This document shows, piece by piece, positions 7,491 through 14,774 of a stretch of 21,045 nucleotides of DNA. This DNA comes from Bacteroidota bacterium (GTDB lineage: Bacteria; Bacteroidota; Bacteroidia; Bacteroidales; Rikenellaceae), in the NCBI GenBank assembly GCA_023413645.1, contig JAEZPN010000110.1, positions 1 through 21,045 on the forward strand, in the 5' to 3' direction. A program made the translations under genes and the position numbers. Within the stretch, counting starts at the first letter, position 1. Every line of letters starts with the position of its first letter. The notes under the pieces are model-generated. The model saw only the letters and a program-made list of their open reading frames with translations. It was not told the origin of the DNA and made no database searches.

Positions 7491-7967
7491 TTATAACTCG
7501 TCCTCTGTAAGGAATGGACGGAAGTAAAACTCCTCGCGCGAGCGCTCCTCGCTGAAAGTAAAATAGAGACACTCCACCTCTGTCGTACGCTCACCTCGGG
7601 CGTTTGTTATCTCTACGGCCACACGCACAAGGTTGCGACGCTTCTCTACGATGCGAGCGCGAAGTGTGATGTCACCCTCGCTGATAAGCACAGGACGCAA
7701 GTACTTAACCTCCATCTTCGAGGTCACGCCTCCCACCTGTAGCTTGCGGAATATCACCCAGCTTGCTATCTCATCTGCCAGCGTCGCCTGAATACCACCA
7801 TGAAGGGTATCGTTCCACCCCTGAAACTCTATGCGGGGTGTCCACACCGCAACGACGTCGTCACCATCTTCGTAAAACTCCAGCCTTAATCCATTCTCGT
7901 TATGGGGTGCACAACCGAAGCAGCCATAGCCCTCGACATCGACCCACGGATTTACAATACGTTTCAT
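7491..7967 (-). CDS. PaaI-family hotdog-fold thioesterase
   Basis: Predicted acyl-CoA thioesterase-like protein of the hotdog superfamily, 158 residues, cytosolic. The signature is LHGGIQATLADEIASW (residues 55-69), with HGG at 56-58 and the acidic pair D65-E66 on the central helix in the usual catalytic position. The strand-rich second half (SKMEVKYLRPV, TLRARIVEKRRNLVRVAVEI) is typical. An N-terminal CFGC motif (C16, C19), followed by NENGLRLEF, is shared with many thioesterases of this group ('CFACG...NPxGL'). The substrate cannot be told. The gene is divergent from the barrel gene at 8026 and convergent with the exb locus, so it is likely transcribed alone. The start at 7967 is supported by MKRIVNPWVDVEGYGCFGC. 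Confidence 0.9.
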   Translation of the reverse strand: MKRIVNPWVDVEGYGCFGCAPHNENGLRLEFYEDGDDVVAVWTPRIEFQGWNDTLHGGIQATLADEIASWVIFRKLQVGGVTSKMEVKYLRPVLISEGDITLRARIVEKRRNLVRVAVEITNARGERTTEVECLYFTFSEERSREEFYFRPFLTEDEL

Positions 7968-7989
7968 CGCTTATAAGTGTTTGTTAGGG

Positions 7990-8017
7990 CGAAGTTATAA
8001 AAAAAATTATAACTTTG
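7990..8017. promoter_or_regulatory. Divergent promoter palindrome between thioesterase and barrel genes
   Basis: AAGTTATAA (7992-8000), six A, TTATAACTT (8007-8015) is a perfect 9-bp inverted repeat. It embeds a plus-strand -7 box TAACTTTG (8010-8017, full consensus match) and a minus-strand TAACTTCG (7997-7990, 7 of 8). No good -33 TTTG is seen for either direction. The plus start site would fall about 4 nt before the ATG at 8026. Confidence 0.55.
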
Positions 8018-8025
8018 TAGTACTG

Positions 8026-10473
8026 ATGAAGAGATTTATACGATACCTAACCCTCGTTGTCGCTGCCTTGCTCCTACATATAGAACGAAGCAGTGCGCAG
8101 GAGTATGAAGAATTGGATTATAGAGACTTCAAATTCTACAAAGAGGATGACACAGACCTCTCTTTATGGGGTGGCCTCAACGACACCCTGATAGTTGAGA
8201 GCGAGAGCAGACACTACGCCCCCAACTCACGCTACGCCCTCTCCTACGCCTCTAACACATATCGCGGTGAGCGCCTATCTAAGAGCCGCAACCTCTTTGG
8301 CTATACCGAGGTTGACTATACAACGCTTCGCACACTAAAGGGGTTGGGATACGCTACAAACGAGCAGAATGGCATCGCCCACGCCCACCTATCAGCCACC
8401 ACAGGGCGCACTACCACCATCCTTACAGACTCTCGCCTCTACGATAGACAATATCTACGTGCCGACATCGCAGGCAAGGATTACCTCGTGGGTATCAGCC
8501 ACCGTGGCGCATATAGTATCGACAAATATGGCGTACCACTAAAGGAGGGATGGAAAATCATGGACTACGCACGCGTACGCACGGGACGCGATATATATGT
8601 AGAGGGAGTATTTACTAACTCCGTAGACCTGGCTGTGGGCGCAACATACAACGGACGAAACAACAGGTTTGATATTATTGTCGCTCTACCATGGTCTCAG
8701 CGAGGACTGCGCCAGGCATCGACAGATGAGGCATACAGTCTCACACACAACACCCTCTACAACCCTGCATGGGGCATACAGAATGGCAAGGTACGTAACT
8801 CGCGCGTGGCAACCTCACTCCGCCCCGAGGTAGTTGCCATATGGCAACGTAGGCTCACCGTGGTTACAGACCTTACACTCACTGCAAACGCCTATTTCGA
8901 ACGCATGGGCACCTCGTCACTAACGTGGTTCAACGCCCCGACTCCCGCCCCCGACAACTATAAATATATGCCGTCGTACTACGCTGATAACGAGCAGATT
9001 GAGGTTGCAAATGCGTGGAGCACAAACAACATTCGATACACACAAATCGACTGGGATAGACTCTACCACACAAACTCCTTGCAGCAAGATGGCTCGGCGC
9101 GCTATGCTGTCACCCTTCGACGCACCAACATCTCACACCTCGCTGTAAACGCGGGTTTTAGTAGTCGCATCGGCATTGTGGACGTTGAGTATGGCTCAGA
9201 GCTTCAGGGCGATAGTGAGCGAAGATTTAGGATAATGGACGACCTTATGGGCGCTACGCATATTCGCGATATCGACTACTACCTCGAGGACGATGCAACA
9301 TACTCACACCTAACGGATAATAACCTTCGTAATCCCGATAATGTTGTTAAAGAGGGCGACCGCTATGGCTACGACTACCGCTTGGGACGCATCGGCCTAA
9401 AACTCTATGCCACTGCGGCTTGGAGCATCTCCGACCTCGACTTTATGGTGGGTGCACAGATGACACCCGAACATATATGGCGACGCGGATATTTCGAGAA
9501 GGAACTCTTTGCGGGAAACGCCTCATATGGTCGCTCAACGGGCATAACGCTCACCCCCGCCATGCTCAACGCCTCATGTCGATATGCCATTGATAATCAC
9601 AGTTTAAGCGCAGCATTTATGCTTGGTGCAAACAGTCCAAACGGCGACGACATATTCCTACAGCCCGAGTACAACAACCGCATGGTTGCAAAGCCCGAAC
9701 TGGCCACAACAATCTCTGCGGAACTCGCCTACTCTTATACCGCAAAGCGCCTTCGCTTAAACGCCGCAATATACCTCAACTCCACCACGCGCGAGGCAGA
9801 TGTTGTGCGCTACTACGACGATCTTGCAGGCGAATACTCCGACGCTGTGGTTAGTGGCATCGGCCGTATACACTACGGCATCGAGGCTACTGCCGAGGCT
9901 ACATGGTCGCGCTTTCTTACATCAACGTTTGCCATAAACCTGGCGCAGTATCGCTACCACCGCGACCCCACTGTTATCACCTACAGCGACAACGATAACA
10001 CTTTGATTGCCACCTCTGTATCACATATGCGCGGGCACCATGTCGGAGCACCCGAAATCGCACTATATGGCGATATCTGCTTCAGGCATAACGGCTGGAT
10101 GGCACGCGCCTCGGTGCAGTATTGGGCACTCAGCTATGTCACACCTTCAGTTGTTCGCCGCACGGAGCGCATACTCTCCTATGCCGCCTCAGCCGAGGAG
10201 AAGGAGGCACTCAAATTTCAGCAGCGACTACCCGACGTTGCAACCATAGACCTCGCTCTATCGAAGTATTTTAGACTCCGAGACAACATGTCTCTAAGTC
10301 TACAATTCTCCGCGCGTAACCTACTGGGTAGCAATGTGATATATAGTGGTTATGAGGAGCATCGTATATCGCTTCGTAAGGTCGGCAGTCGCACAGATGT
10401 AACCCCCTTTGCCAACCGCCTAAGCTACGCCTACCCGCGCCTCTTCACGCTCTCGGTGTCTCTGCGTTTTTAG
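8026..10473 (+). CDS. TonB-dependent-receptor-family outer-membrane barrel lacking plug domain
   Basis: An 815-residue outer-membrane beta-barrel protein with a signal peptide (MKRFIRYLTL...SSAQ, cleaved near residue 25) and a C-terminal FTLSVSLRF ending in Phe, as barrel proteins do. The central part carries a signature I recognise from large Bacteroidota TonB-dependent receptors: an RTGRDIYVEGVF segment, then ALPWSQRGLRQASTDEAYSL and LYNPAWGIQNGKVRNSRV (about residues 222-264), followed by WFNAPTPAPDNYKYMPSYY. In those relatives these follow a carboxypeptidase-like domain and a plug of roughly 200 residues together. Here only about 180 residues precede the signature and I see no plug motifs. 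The frame is open to an ATG at 7981, but the signal peptide fixes the start at 8026. Ligand and TonB dependence are unknown; it may be a diverged receptor or a structural porin-like protein. Confidence 0.82.
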   Translation: MKRFIRYLTLVVAALLLHIERSSAQEYEELDYRDFKFYKEDDTDLSLWGGLNDTLIVESESRHYAPNSRYALSYASNTYRGERLSKSRNLFGYTEVDYTTLRTLKGLGYATNEQNGIAHAHLSATTGRTTTILTDSRLYDRQYLRADIAGKDYLVGISHRGAYSIDKYGVPLKEGWKIMDYARVRTGRDIYVEGVFTNSVDLAVGATYNGRNNRFDIIVALPWSQRGLRQASTDEAYSLTHNTLYNPAWGIQNGKVRNSRVATSLRPEVVAIWQRRLTVVTDLTLTANAYFERMGTSSLTWFNAPTPAPDNYKYMPSYYADNEQIEVANAWSTNNIRYTQIDWDRLYHTNSLQQDGSARYAVTLRRTNISHLAVNAGFSSRIGIVDVEYGSELQGDSERRFRIMDDLMGATHIRDIDYYLEDDATYSHLTDNNLRNPDNVVKEGDRYGYDYRLGRIGLKLYATAAWSISDLDFMVGAQMTPEHIWRRGYFEKELFAGNASYGRSTGITLTPAMLNASCRYAIDNHSLSAAFMLGANSPNGDDIFLQPEYNNRMVAKPELATTISAELAYSYTAKRLRLNAAIYLNSTTREADVVRYYDDLAGEYSDAVVSGIGRIHYGIEATAEATWSRFLTSTFAINLAQYRYHRDPTVITYSDNDNTLIATSVSHMRGHHVGAPEIALYGDICFRHNGWMARASVQYWALSYVTPSVVRRTERILSYAASAEEKEALKFQQRLPDVATIDLALSKYFRLRDNMSLSLQFSARNLLGSNVIYSGYEEHRISLRKVGSRTDVTPFANRLSYAYPRLFTLSVSLRF

Positions 10474-10535
10474 CAGAATTTATCTCTCTTTGGTAAACTT
10501 TTAGCTTAGTGCTTTTATGTTTGCTGTTTTTTTTG

Positions 10536-10543
10536 TATCTTTA
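10536..10543 (+). promoter_or_regulatory. -7 element upstream of the ricT-gldH-trmB-rlmD cluster
   Basis: TATCTTTA matches 7 of 8 positions of TAnnTTTG and lies 27 bp before the ATG at 10570, giving a predicted leader of about 22 nt. A TTTG at 10520-10523 is only 12 bp upstream, too close for a standard -33. No clear terminator was seen in the 97-bp gap after the barrel gene. Confidence 0.45.
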
Positions 10544-10569
10544 CCCCGATATATATACTATAACTGAAA

Positions 10570-12072
10570 ATGAGTTGTAACAAGAGACATATTCCAGATA
10601 TTGGTCGTGGTTGCACATTCTGCGACTGCGGCGACGAGATCGAAGCACACGCATCGGAGGGTTGTTACAAACTCCACGAGACCGACTGGCTCGAGGAGTA
10701 TCCAAACAACATCCCCACCGACATCTTCGAGGTGCGCTTCAAGAACACACGCCGCTCATACTACCAGAATGTTAATAACCTGGAGCTTAAGCGCGGCGAC
10801 ATCGTTGCCGTGGAGGCACAACCAGGTCACGACATCGGCATCATCTCGCTCACGGGCGACATGGTGGCTAAGCAAATGCGTCGTGTGGGCTTCAACCCCC
10901 ATAATGGCGAGTTCAAAAAGATATACCGCAAGGCACGCCCCTACGACATCGAGCGCTGGCAGGAGGCCATAGCGTTGGAGCACGAGACGATGATTGCCTC
11001 GCGCCAGATTGCTGCCGACATGGGCCTCAACATGAAGATTGGCGACGTGGAGTACCAGGGCGATAAGCTCAAGGCTATCTTCTACTACATCGCCGACGAG
11101 CGTGTCGACTTCCGCGAGCTTATCAAGGTCTTTGCCGAGCGCTTCCACATACGTATCGAGATGAAGCAGATTGGCGCACGCCAGGAGGCGGGTCGCATCG
11201 GTGGTATCGGTGCTTGCGGCCGTGAGCTATGCTGTGCATCGTGGATCTCGAGCTTCTCGAGCGTGACGACTAACGCCGCACGCATGCAGGAGATCTCGCT
11301 CAACCCCCAGAAGTTGGCGGGCCAGTGTTCAAAGTTGAAGTGCTGCTTGATGTACGAGTACGACGTATATGCCGATGCACGTCGCACCATTCCACGCTTG
11401 CGTGAGCCATTGCAGACCCTCGATGGCGAGTGGTTCTTGGTTAAGATCGACCCCTTGGCAGGCACAATGAGTTTCTCGACAAGCAAGGGCACCATGGCAA
11501 ACCTCACAACCCTACCCATCAGCCGCGTAAGAGAGATTATCGCTCTTAACCGCAATGGCGAGAAGGCCGAGACACTTATTGGCGAGGGTGACGAGACAAG
11601 AGTTGAGGAGCCAACATACCGCAGCCAGGAGGATAGCATCACACGCTTCGACAACAAGACAAAGCGTAACAAGCGTAATAAGCGCCGTGGTAATAAGGGC
11701 GAGGCACAGGAGGCAACAGCGGAGCAGACAGCGCCCACAGAGCAGACAGCGCCCGAGGCTAAGGAGACAAAGGGTAACGACGAGCCACAGCAGGGTGAGC
11801 AGCGCCGTGAGCGTCGCGATAGACGTGATCGTCGCGACCGCCGTGACCGCCGTAACAACAATGGCGAGGGTGGCGAGAACAGCGAAAATCGCGAGCCACG
11901 CGAAAATGCTCCTGAGGCACCTACACAGTCACAAAGTTCTGAGGCAGCGAACAACGAGCGTCCCGAGCGCAGTGAGCGTAACGACCGTCGTCGTCATCAC
12001 CACCGCAATCGCCGCAATGGCGAGCGTCGTGAGCGCGGAGGCGAGAACAATAACAACAAAAACAACGAGTAG
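10570..12072 (+). CDS. ricT: PSP1-domain RicT/YaaT-like protein with long charged disordered tail
   Basis: Residues 1 to about 330 match the RicT (YaaT, PSP1 C-terminal domain) family. In Bacillus RicT belongs to the Y-complex that adjusts RNase Y-dependent mRNA cleavage. The hallmark is the Cys-rich block CGRELCCASW ... SLNPQKLAGQCSKLKCCLMYEYD (about 216-265). An N-terminal Cys cluster (C3, C15, C18, C20) precedes it. From about residue 360 to 500 the protein is low complexity: an R/K patch (KTKRNKRNKRRGNK), Ala/Thr/Gln/Glu repeats, RERRDRRDRRDRRDRR, Asn/Gly/Glu runs and an RRHHHRNRRNGERRE ending. This tail looks like an RNA-binding disordered region and is absent from Bacillus RicT. It is followed by gldH after 3 bp, a pairing common in Bacteroidota. 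The function in this phylum is not established. Confidence 0.88.
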   Translation: MSCNKRHIPDIGRGCTFCDCGDEIEAHASEGCYKLHETDWLEEYPNNIPTDIFEVRFKNTRRSYYQNVNNLELKRGDIVAVEAQPGHDIGIISLTGDMVAKQMRRVGFNPHNGEFKKIYRKARPYDIERWQEAIALEHETMIASRQIAADMGLNMKIGDVEYQGDKLKAIFYYIADERVDFRELIKVFAERFHIRIEMKQIGARQEAGRIGGIGACGRELCCASWISSFSSVTTNAARMQEISLNPQKLAGQCSKLKCCLMYEYDVYADARRTIPRLREPLQTLDGEWFLVKIDPLAGTMSFSTSKGTMANLTTLPISRVREIIALNRNGEKAETLIGEGDETRVEEPTYRSQEDSITRFDNKTKRNKRNKRRGNKGEAQEATAEQTAPTEQTAPEAKETKGNDEPQQGEQRRERRDRRDRRDRRDRRNNNGEGGENSENREPRENAPEAPTQSQSSEAANNERPERSERNDRRRHHHRNRRNGERRERGGENNNNKNNE

Positions 12073-12075
12073 CAG

Positions 12076-12513
12076 ATGCGACGCTTGATATACCTCGCAT
12101 TAGCGTTCATCGCAACTATAGCGGTGTCGTGCAACAAGCAGGCGCACAGCATCGAGATGCACGACGTAAAGAGTGACGCATGGAGCACTCCGGAGGAGTT
12201 TACATACGACAACACCGACTCGCTCTCGAAGCGTGACATATCTATCGTAGTGCGCTATGGCAATGGCTACACTGCTGACTCTGTAAGCCTACGCATCTTG
12301 GCTATATCTCCCGACTCGATGGTTACACAGGAGCACTTCACACTCCGCATACCACACATCAAGGAGGTACGCCCCGAGGAGCAGACATTCCTCTATCGCA
12401 AGGATGTTGTATTGGGTCGTTGTGGCGAGTATAAGTTCCACATCGCGCCCGACACCCTTGTTGAGGGCATCAGCTCTGTGGGCATCGTTATCGGCGAGCC
12501 CGAAGTAAAGTAG
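12076..12513 (+). CDS. gldH: GldH-like gliding-motility-family lipoprotein
   Basis: A 145-residue lipoprotein: signal MRRLIYLALAFIATIAVSC with the lipobox cysteine at position 19, then a single beta-rich domain. The content (WSTPEEFTYDNTDSLSKRDISIVVRYGNGYTADSVSLRI ... EYKFHIAPDTLVEGISSVGIVI, abbreviated) and its place directly after the PSP1 gene (3 bp gap) match GldH, a lipoprotein required for gliding and stability of the type IX-linked Gld machinery in flavobacteria. Homologues in non-gliding gut Bacteroidales are annotated the same way but their job is not clear. The next gene, trmB, begins 21 bp later. Family call is fairly confident from context plus sequence; function in this organism is uncertain. 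Confidence 0.78.
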   Translation: MRRLIYLALAFIATIAVSCNKQAHSIEMHDVKSDAWSTPEEFTYDNTDSLSKRDISIVVRYGNGYTADSVSLRILAISPDSMVTQEHFTLRIPHIKEVRPEEQTFLYRKDVVLGRCGEYKFHIAPDTLVEGISSVGIVIGEPEVK

Positions 12514-12534
12514 AAGAAGCTAAAACACTACCCC

Positions 12535-13287
12535 ATGGGAAAAGATAAATTAAGAAAGTTTGCTGAGAACCTCACGTTCAAGTGCATGGTGCAGCCCGAG
12601 TTTGACGACATCTTCCATAAGGACCACCCCCTAAAGGGTCGCTGGCACGAGGATTTCTTCCACAACAACAACCCCATCATCTTGGAGTTGGGTTGTGGTC
12701 GTGGCGAATATACCGTAGCCTTGGCGGAGCGCAACCCCGACAAGAACTACATCGGCATTGACATCAAAGGTGCCCGCATGTGGCGTGGCGCAAAGACAGC
12801 TACGGAGCGCGGCATGGAGAATGTGGGCTTCGTGCGCACACGAATCGAGTTCATTCTCTCGTTCTTTGCCCCTGGCGAGATTTCGGAGATTTGGATCACC
12901 TTCCCCGACCCACAACTCAAGAGCCGCCGTGCAAAGAAGCGCCTCACATCACCCCTATTCCTCGCCGACTACAAGAAGATGCTCGCAGAGGATGGCGTTA
13001 TCAACCTCAAGACAGACTCTAAGCACTTGTATGCCTACACCGCCGCCGTTATCGAGCGCTTGGGTCTCAACGTAGAGGTGCAGAACGACGACATCTATGG
13101 TTCGGGATATGCCGACGAGGTGCTCTCGGTAAAGACTGCTTACGAGACAAAGTTCGTAGCTATGGGTCTCCCCATCACCTACACACGCTTCCGTCTTAAG
13201 GGCTGCGACAATTTCGAGTTCTTCGAGTGGGAGGGCGACGAGGCTCTGGAGAAGGATGCCGAGGAGAATAGAACAAAGGCCTTTTAG
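12535..13287 (+). CDS. trmB: tRNA (guanine-N7-)-methyltransferase TrmB
   Basis: Methylates G46 in the tRNA variable loop using S-adenosylmethionine. The 250-residue protein has the SAM-binding motif ILELGCGRGEY (49-59), the acidic IGIDIKG at the end of the second strand, IEFILSFFAPGEISEIWITF, and the TrmB signature FPDPQLKSRRAKKRL beginning at Phe123 (usual form FPDPWPKxRHxKRR; here Gln-Leu replaces Trp-Pro, which is seen in Bacteroidota). The second family stretch TSPLFLADYKKML and the C-terminal TRFRLKGCDNFEF are present. It is in a run of closely spaced same-strand genes (21 bp after gldH, 21 bp before rlmD), suggesting a shared transcript that groups RNA-modification enzymes. Complete and intact. 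Confidence 0.94.
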   Translation: MGKDKLRKFAENLTFKCMVQPEFDDIFHKDHPLKGRWHEDFFHNNNPIILELGCGRGEYTVALAERNPDKNYIGIDIKGARMWRGAKTATERGMENVGFVRTRIEFILSFFAPGEISEIWITFPDPQLKSRRAKKRLTSPLFLADYKKMLAEDGVINLKTDSKHLYAYTAAVIERLGLNVEVQNDDIYGSGYADEVLSVKTAYETKFVAMGLPITYTRFRLKGCDNFEFFEWEGDEALEKDAEENRTKAF

Positions 13288-13308
13288 CAACCGCATATAA
13301 CTGTTATT

Positions 13309-14730
13309 ATGGGAAAGAGAAGAAAGGATTACCCCCTAATTGAGGGACTACATATCACAACCCTTGCTGCCGAGGGCAAGGCAATGGGTAAGGTTGACAA
13401 CCAGGTTGTCTTTGTGGCTATGGCCGTGCCTGGCGATGTGGTAGACGTACAGATACGTAAGCACCACCGCCGCTATATGGAGGGCACTATCGTGCGCTTC
13501 GTGGAGAAGTCACCCCTACGTGTCGAGCCATTCTGCGAGCACTTTGGCGTATGTGGCGGCTGCAAGTGGCAGAGCCTACCCTACGAGGAGCAGCTCAAGC
13601 AGAAGACCACACAGGTTGAGGATCAGCTTGTGCGCATCGGACACCTCGAGATTCCCGAGGTGCGCCCATGTCTCGGTTCGGAGCGTACACGTGAGTACCG
13701 CAATAAGCTCGAGTTCACCTTCGCAGATAAGCGCTGGTTGACATACGAGGAGATTGCCGAGGCTGGCGACATCGCCTCTACCCCCGCTGTGGGTTTCCAC
13801 ATCCCCGGTTGCTTCGACAAGGTCCTCGATATTAACCGTTGCCACCTTCAGGTTGACATCTCGAATCGCATTCGCCTTGCAACAAAGGCCTTCTGCATCG
13901 AGCATGGCTACTCGTTCCACAACGCACGCCTACATGAGGGTCTTATGCGCACGATGGTTATCCGCACAGCCTCTACGGGCGAGATAATGGTAATCGTCGT
14001 GTTCAACGAGAACGACACCGAGCGCATCAACGCCCTTATGTCGCACCTCAAGGCGGAGTTCCCCGAGATCACATCGCTCATATACATGGTGAACGAGAAG
14101 TGGAACGACTCTCTCGGCGACCGCGAGCCCATCTGCTTCGCAGGCAAAGACCACATCATCGAGGAGATGGAGGGTCTCAAGTTCAAGGTGGGTCCTAAGT
14201 CATTCTACCAGACAAACTCGGAGCAGGCATACGAGCTCTACAAAGTTACGCGCGACTTTGCCGACCTTAAGCCCACGGATGTCCTCTACGACCTCTACAC
14301 AGGTACGGGCACCATCGCCAACTTCTGCGCACGTCGTGCCGCAAAGGTTGTGGGTGTGGAGTATGTACCCGAGGCTATTGAGGATGCAAAGATTAACTCC
14401 GAGATTAACGGCATCGAGAATACGGTGTTCTACGCTGGAGATATGAAGGATGTGATGAGCGACGAGTTTATCGCACGCAACGGTCGTCCCGATGTCATCA
14501 TCCTCGACCCACCACGTGCAGGTGTCGATGAGCGCGTCTTGGATGTTATCAAGCGTGCAGCACCCGAGCGCATGGTATATGTAAGTTGCAACCCCTCGAC
14601 ACAGGCGCGCGACCTTGCACTTCTTGCCGAGATGTATGAGATACTCGCTGTGCAGCCCGTCGACATGTTCCCACATACACACCACGTGGAGAATGTCGTG
14701 AAGTTGCGTAAGCGCACCCTCGCAGAGTAG
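13309..14730 (+). CDS. rlmD: 23S rRNA (uracil-C5)-methyltransferase RlmD/RumA-type
   Basis: A class I SAM-dependent enzyme that makes 5-methyluridine in RNA (U1939 of 23S rRNA in E. coli; paralogues target U747 or tRNA U54). Domains in order: an N-terminal TRAM RNA-binding domain (about 10-70), a [4Fe-4S] site with C76, C82, C85 and the distant C178 (motif CEHFGVCGGC), a central domain, and the methyltransferase core with FYQTNSEQAYELY, LYDLYTGTGTIANF and DVIILDPPRAG. Catalytic Cys427 is in VYVSCNPSTQARDL, and the basic-site Glu is in the HHVENVVKL ending. The iron-sulphur cysteines favour RlmD/RlmC over TrmFO-type enzymes. The precise target base in Bacteroidota is inferred. It follows trmB by 21 bp. 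Confidence 0.93.
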   Translation: MGKRRKDYPLIEGLHITTLAAEGKAMGKVDNQVVFVAMAVPGDVVDVQIRKHHRRYMEGTIVRFVEKSPLRVEPFCEHFGVCGGCKWQSLPYEEQLKQKTTQVEDQLVRIGHLEIPEVRPCLGSERTREYRNKLEFTFADKRWLTYEEIAEAGDIASTPAVGFHIPGCFDKVLDINRCHLQVDISNRIRLATKAFCIEHGYSFHNARLHEGLMRTMVIRTASTGEIMVIVVFNENDTERINALMSHLKAEFPEITSLIYMVNEKWNDSLGDREPICFAGKDHIIEEMEGLKFKVGPKSFYQTNSEQAYELYKVTRDFADLKPTDVLYDLYTGTGTIANFCARRAAKVVGVEYVPEAIEDAKINSEINGIENTVFYAGDMKDVMSDEFIARNGRPDVIILDPPRAGVDERVLDVIKRAAPERMVYVSCNPSTQARDLALLAEMYEILAVQPVDMFPHTHHVENVVKLRKRTLAE

Positions 14731-14774
14731 TCTGCATAAGTCCCGCTACGGACAACCCAAATAGATAAGATTAT

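Noticed and set aside
7981..8025. Upstream start for the barrel gene
   Set aside because: Would place 15 residues before the signal peptide and before the -7 box.
11085..11954. 289-codon minus-strand open frame opposite ricT
   Set aside because: Ser/Arg/Leu-rich shadow of the plus-strand Arg/Glu tail and RicT core, with no domain.
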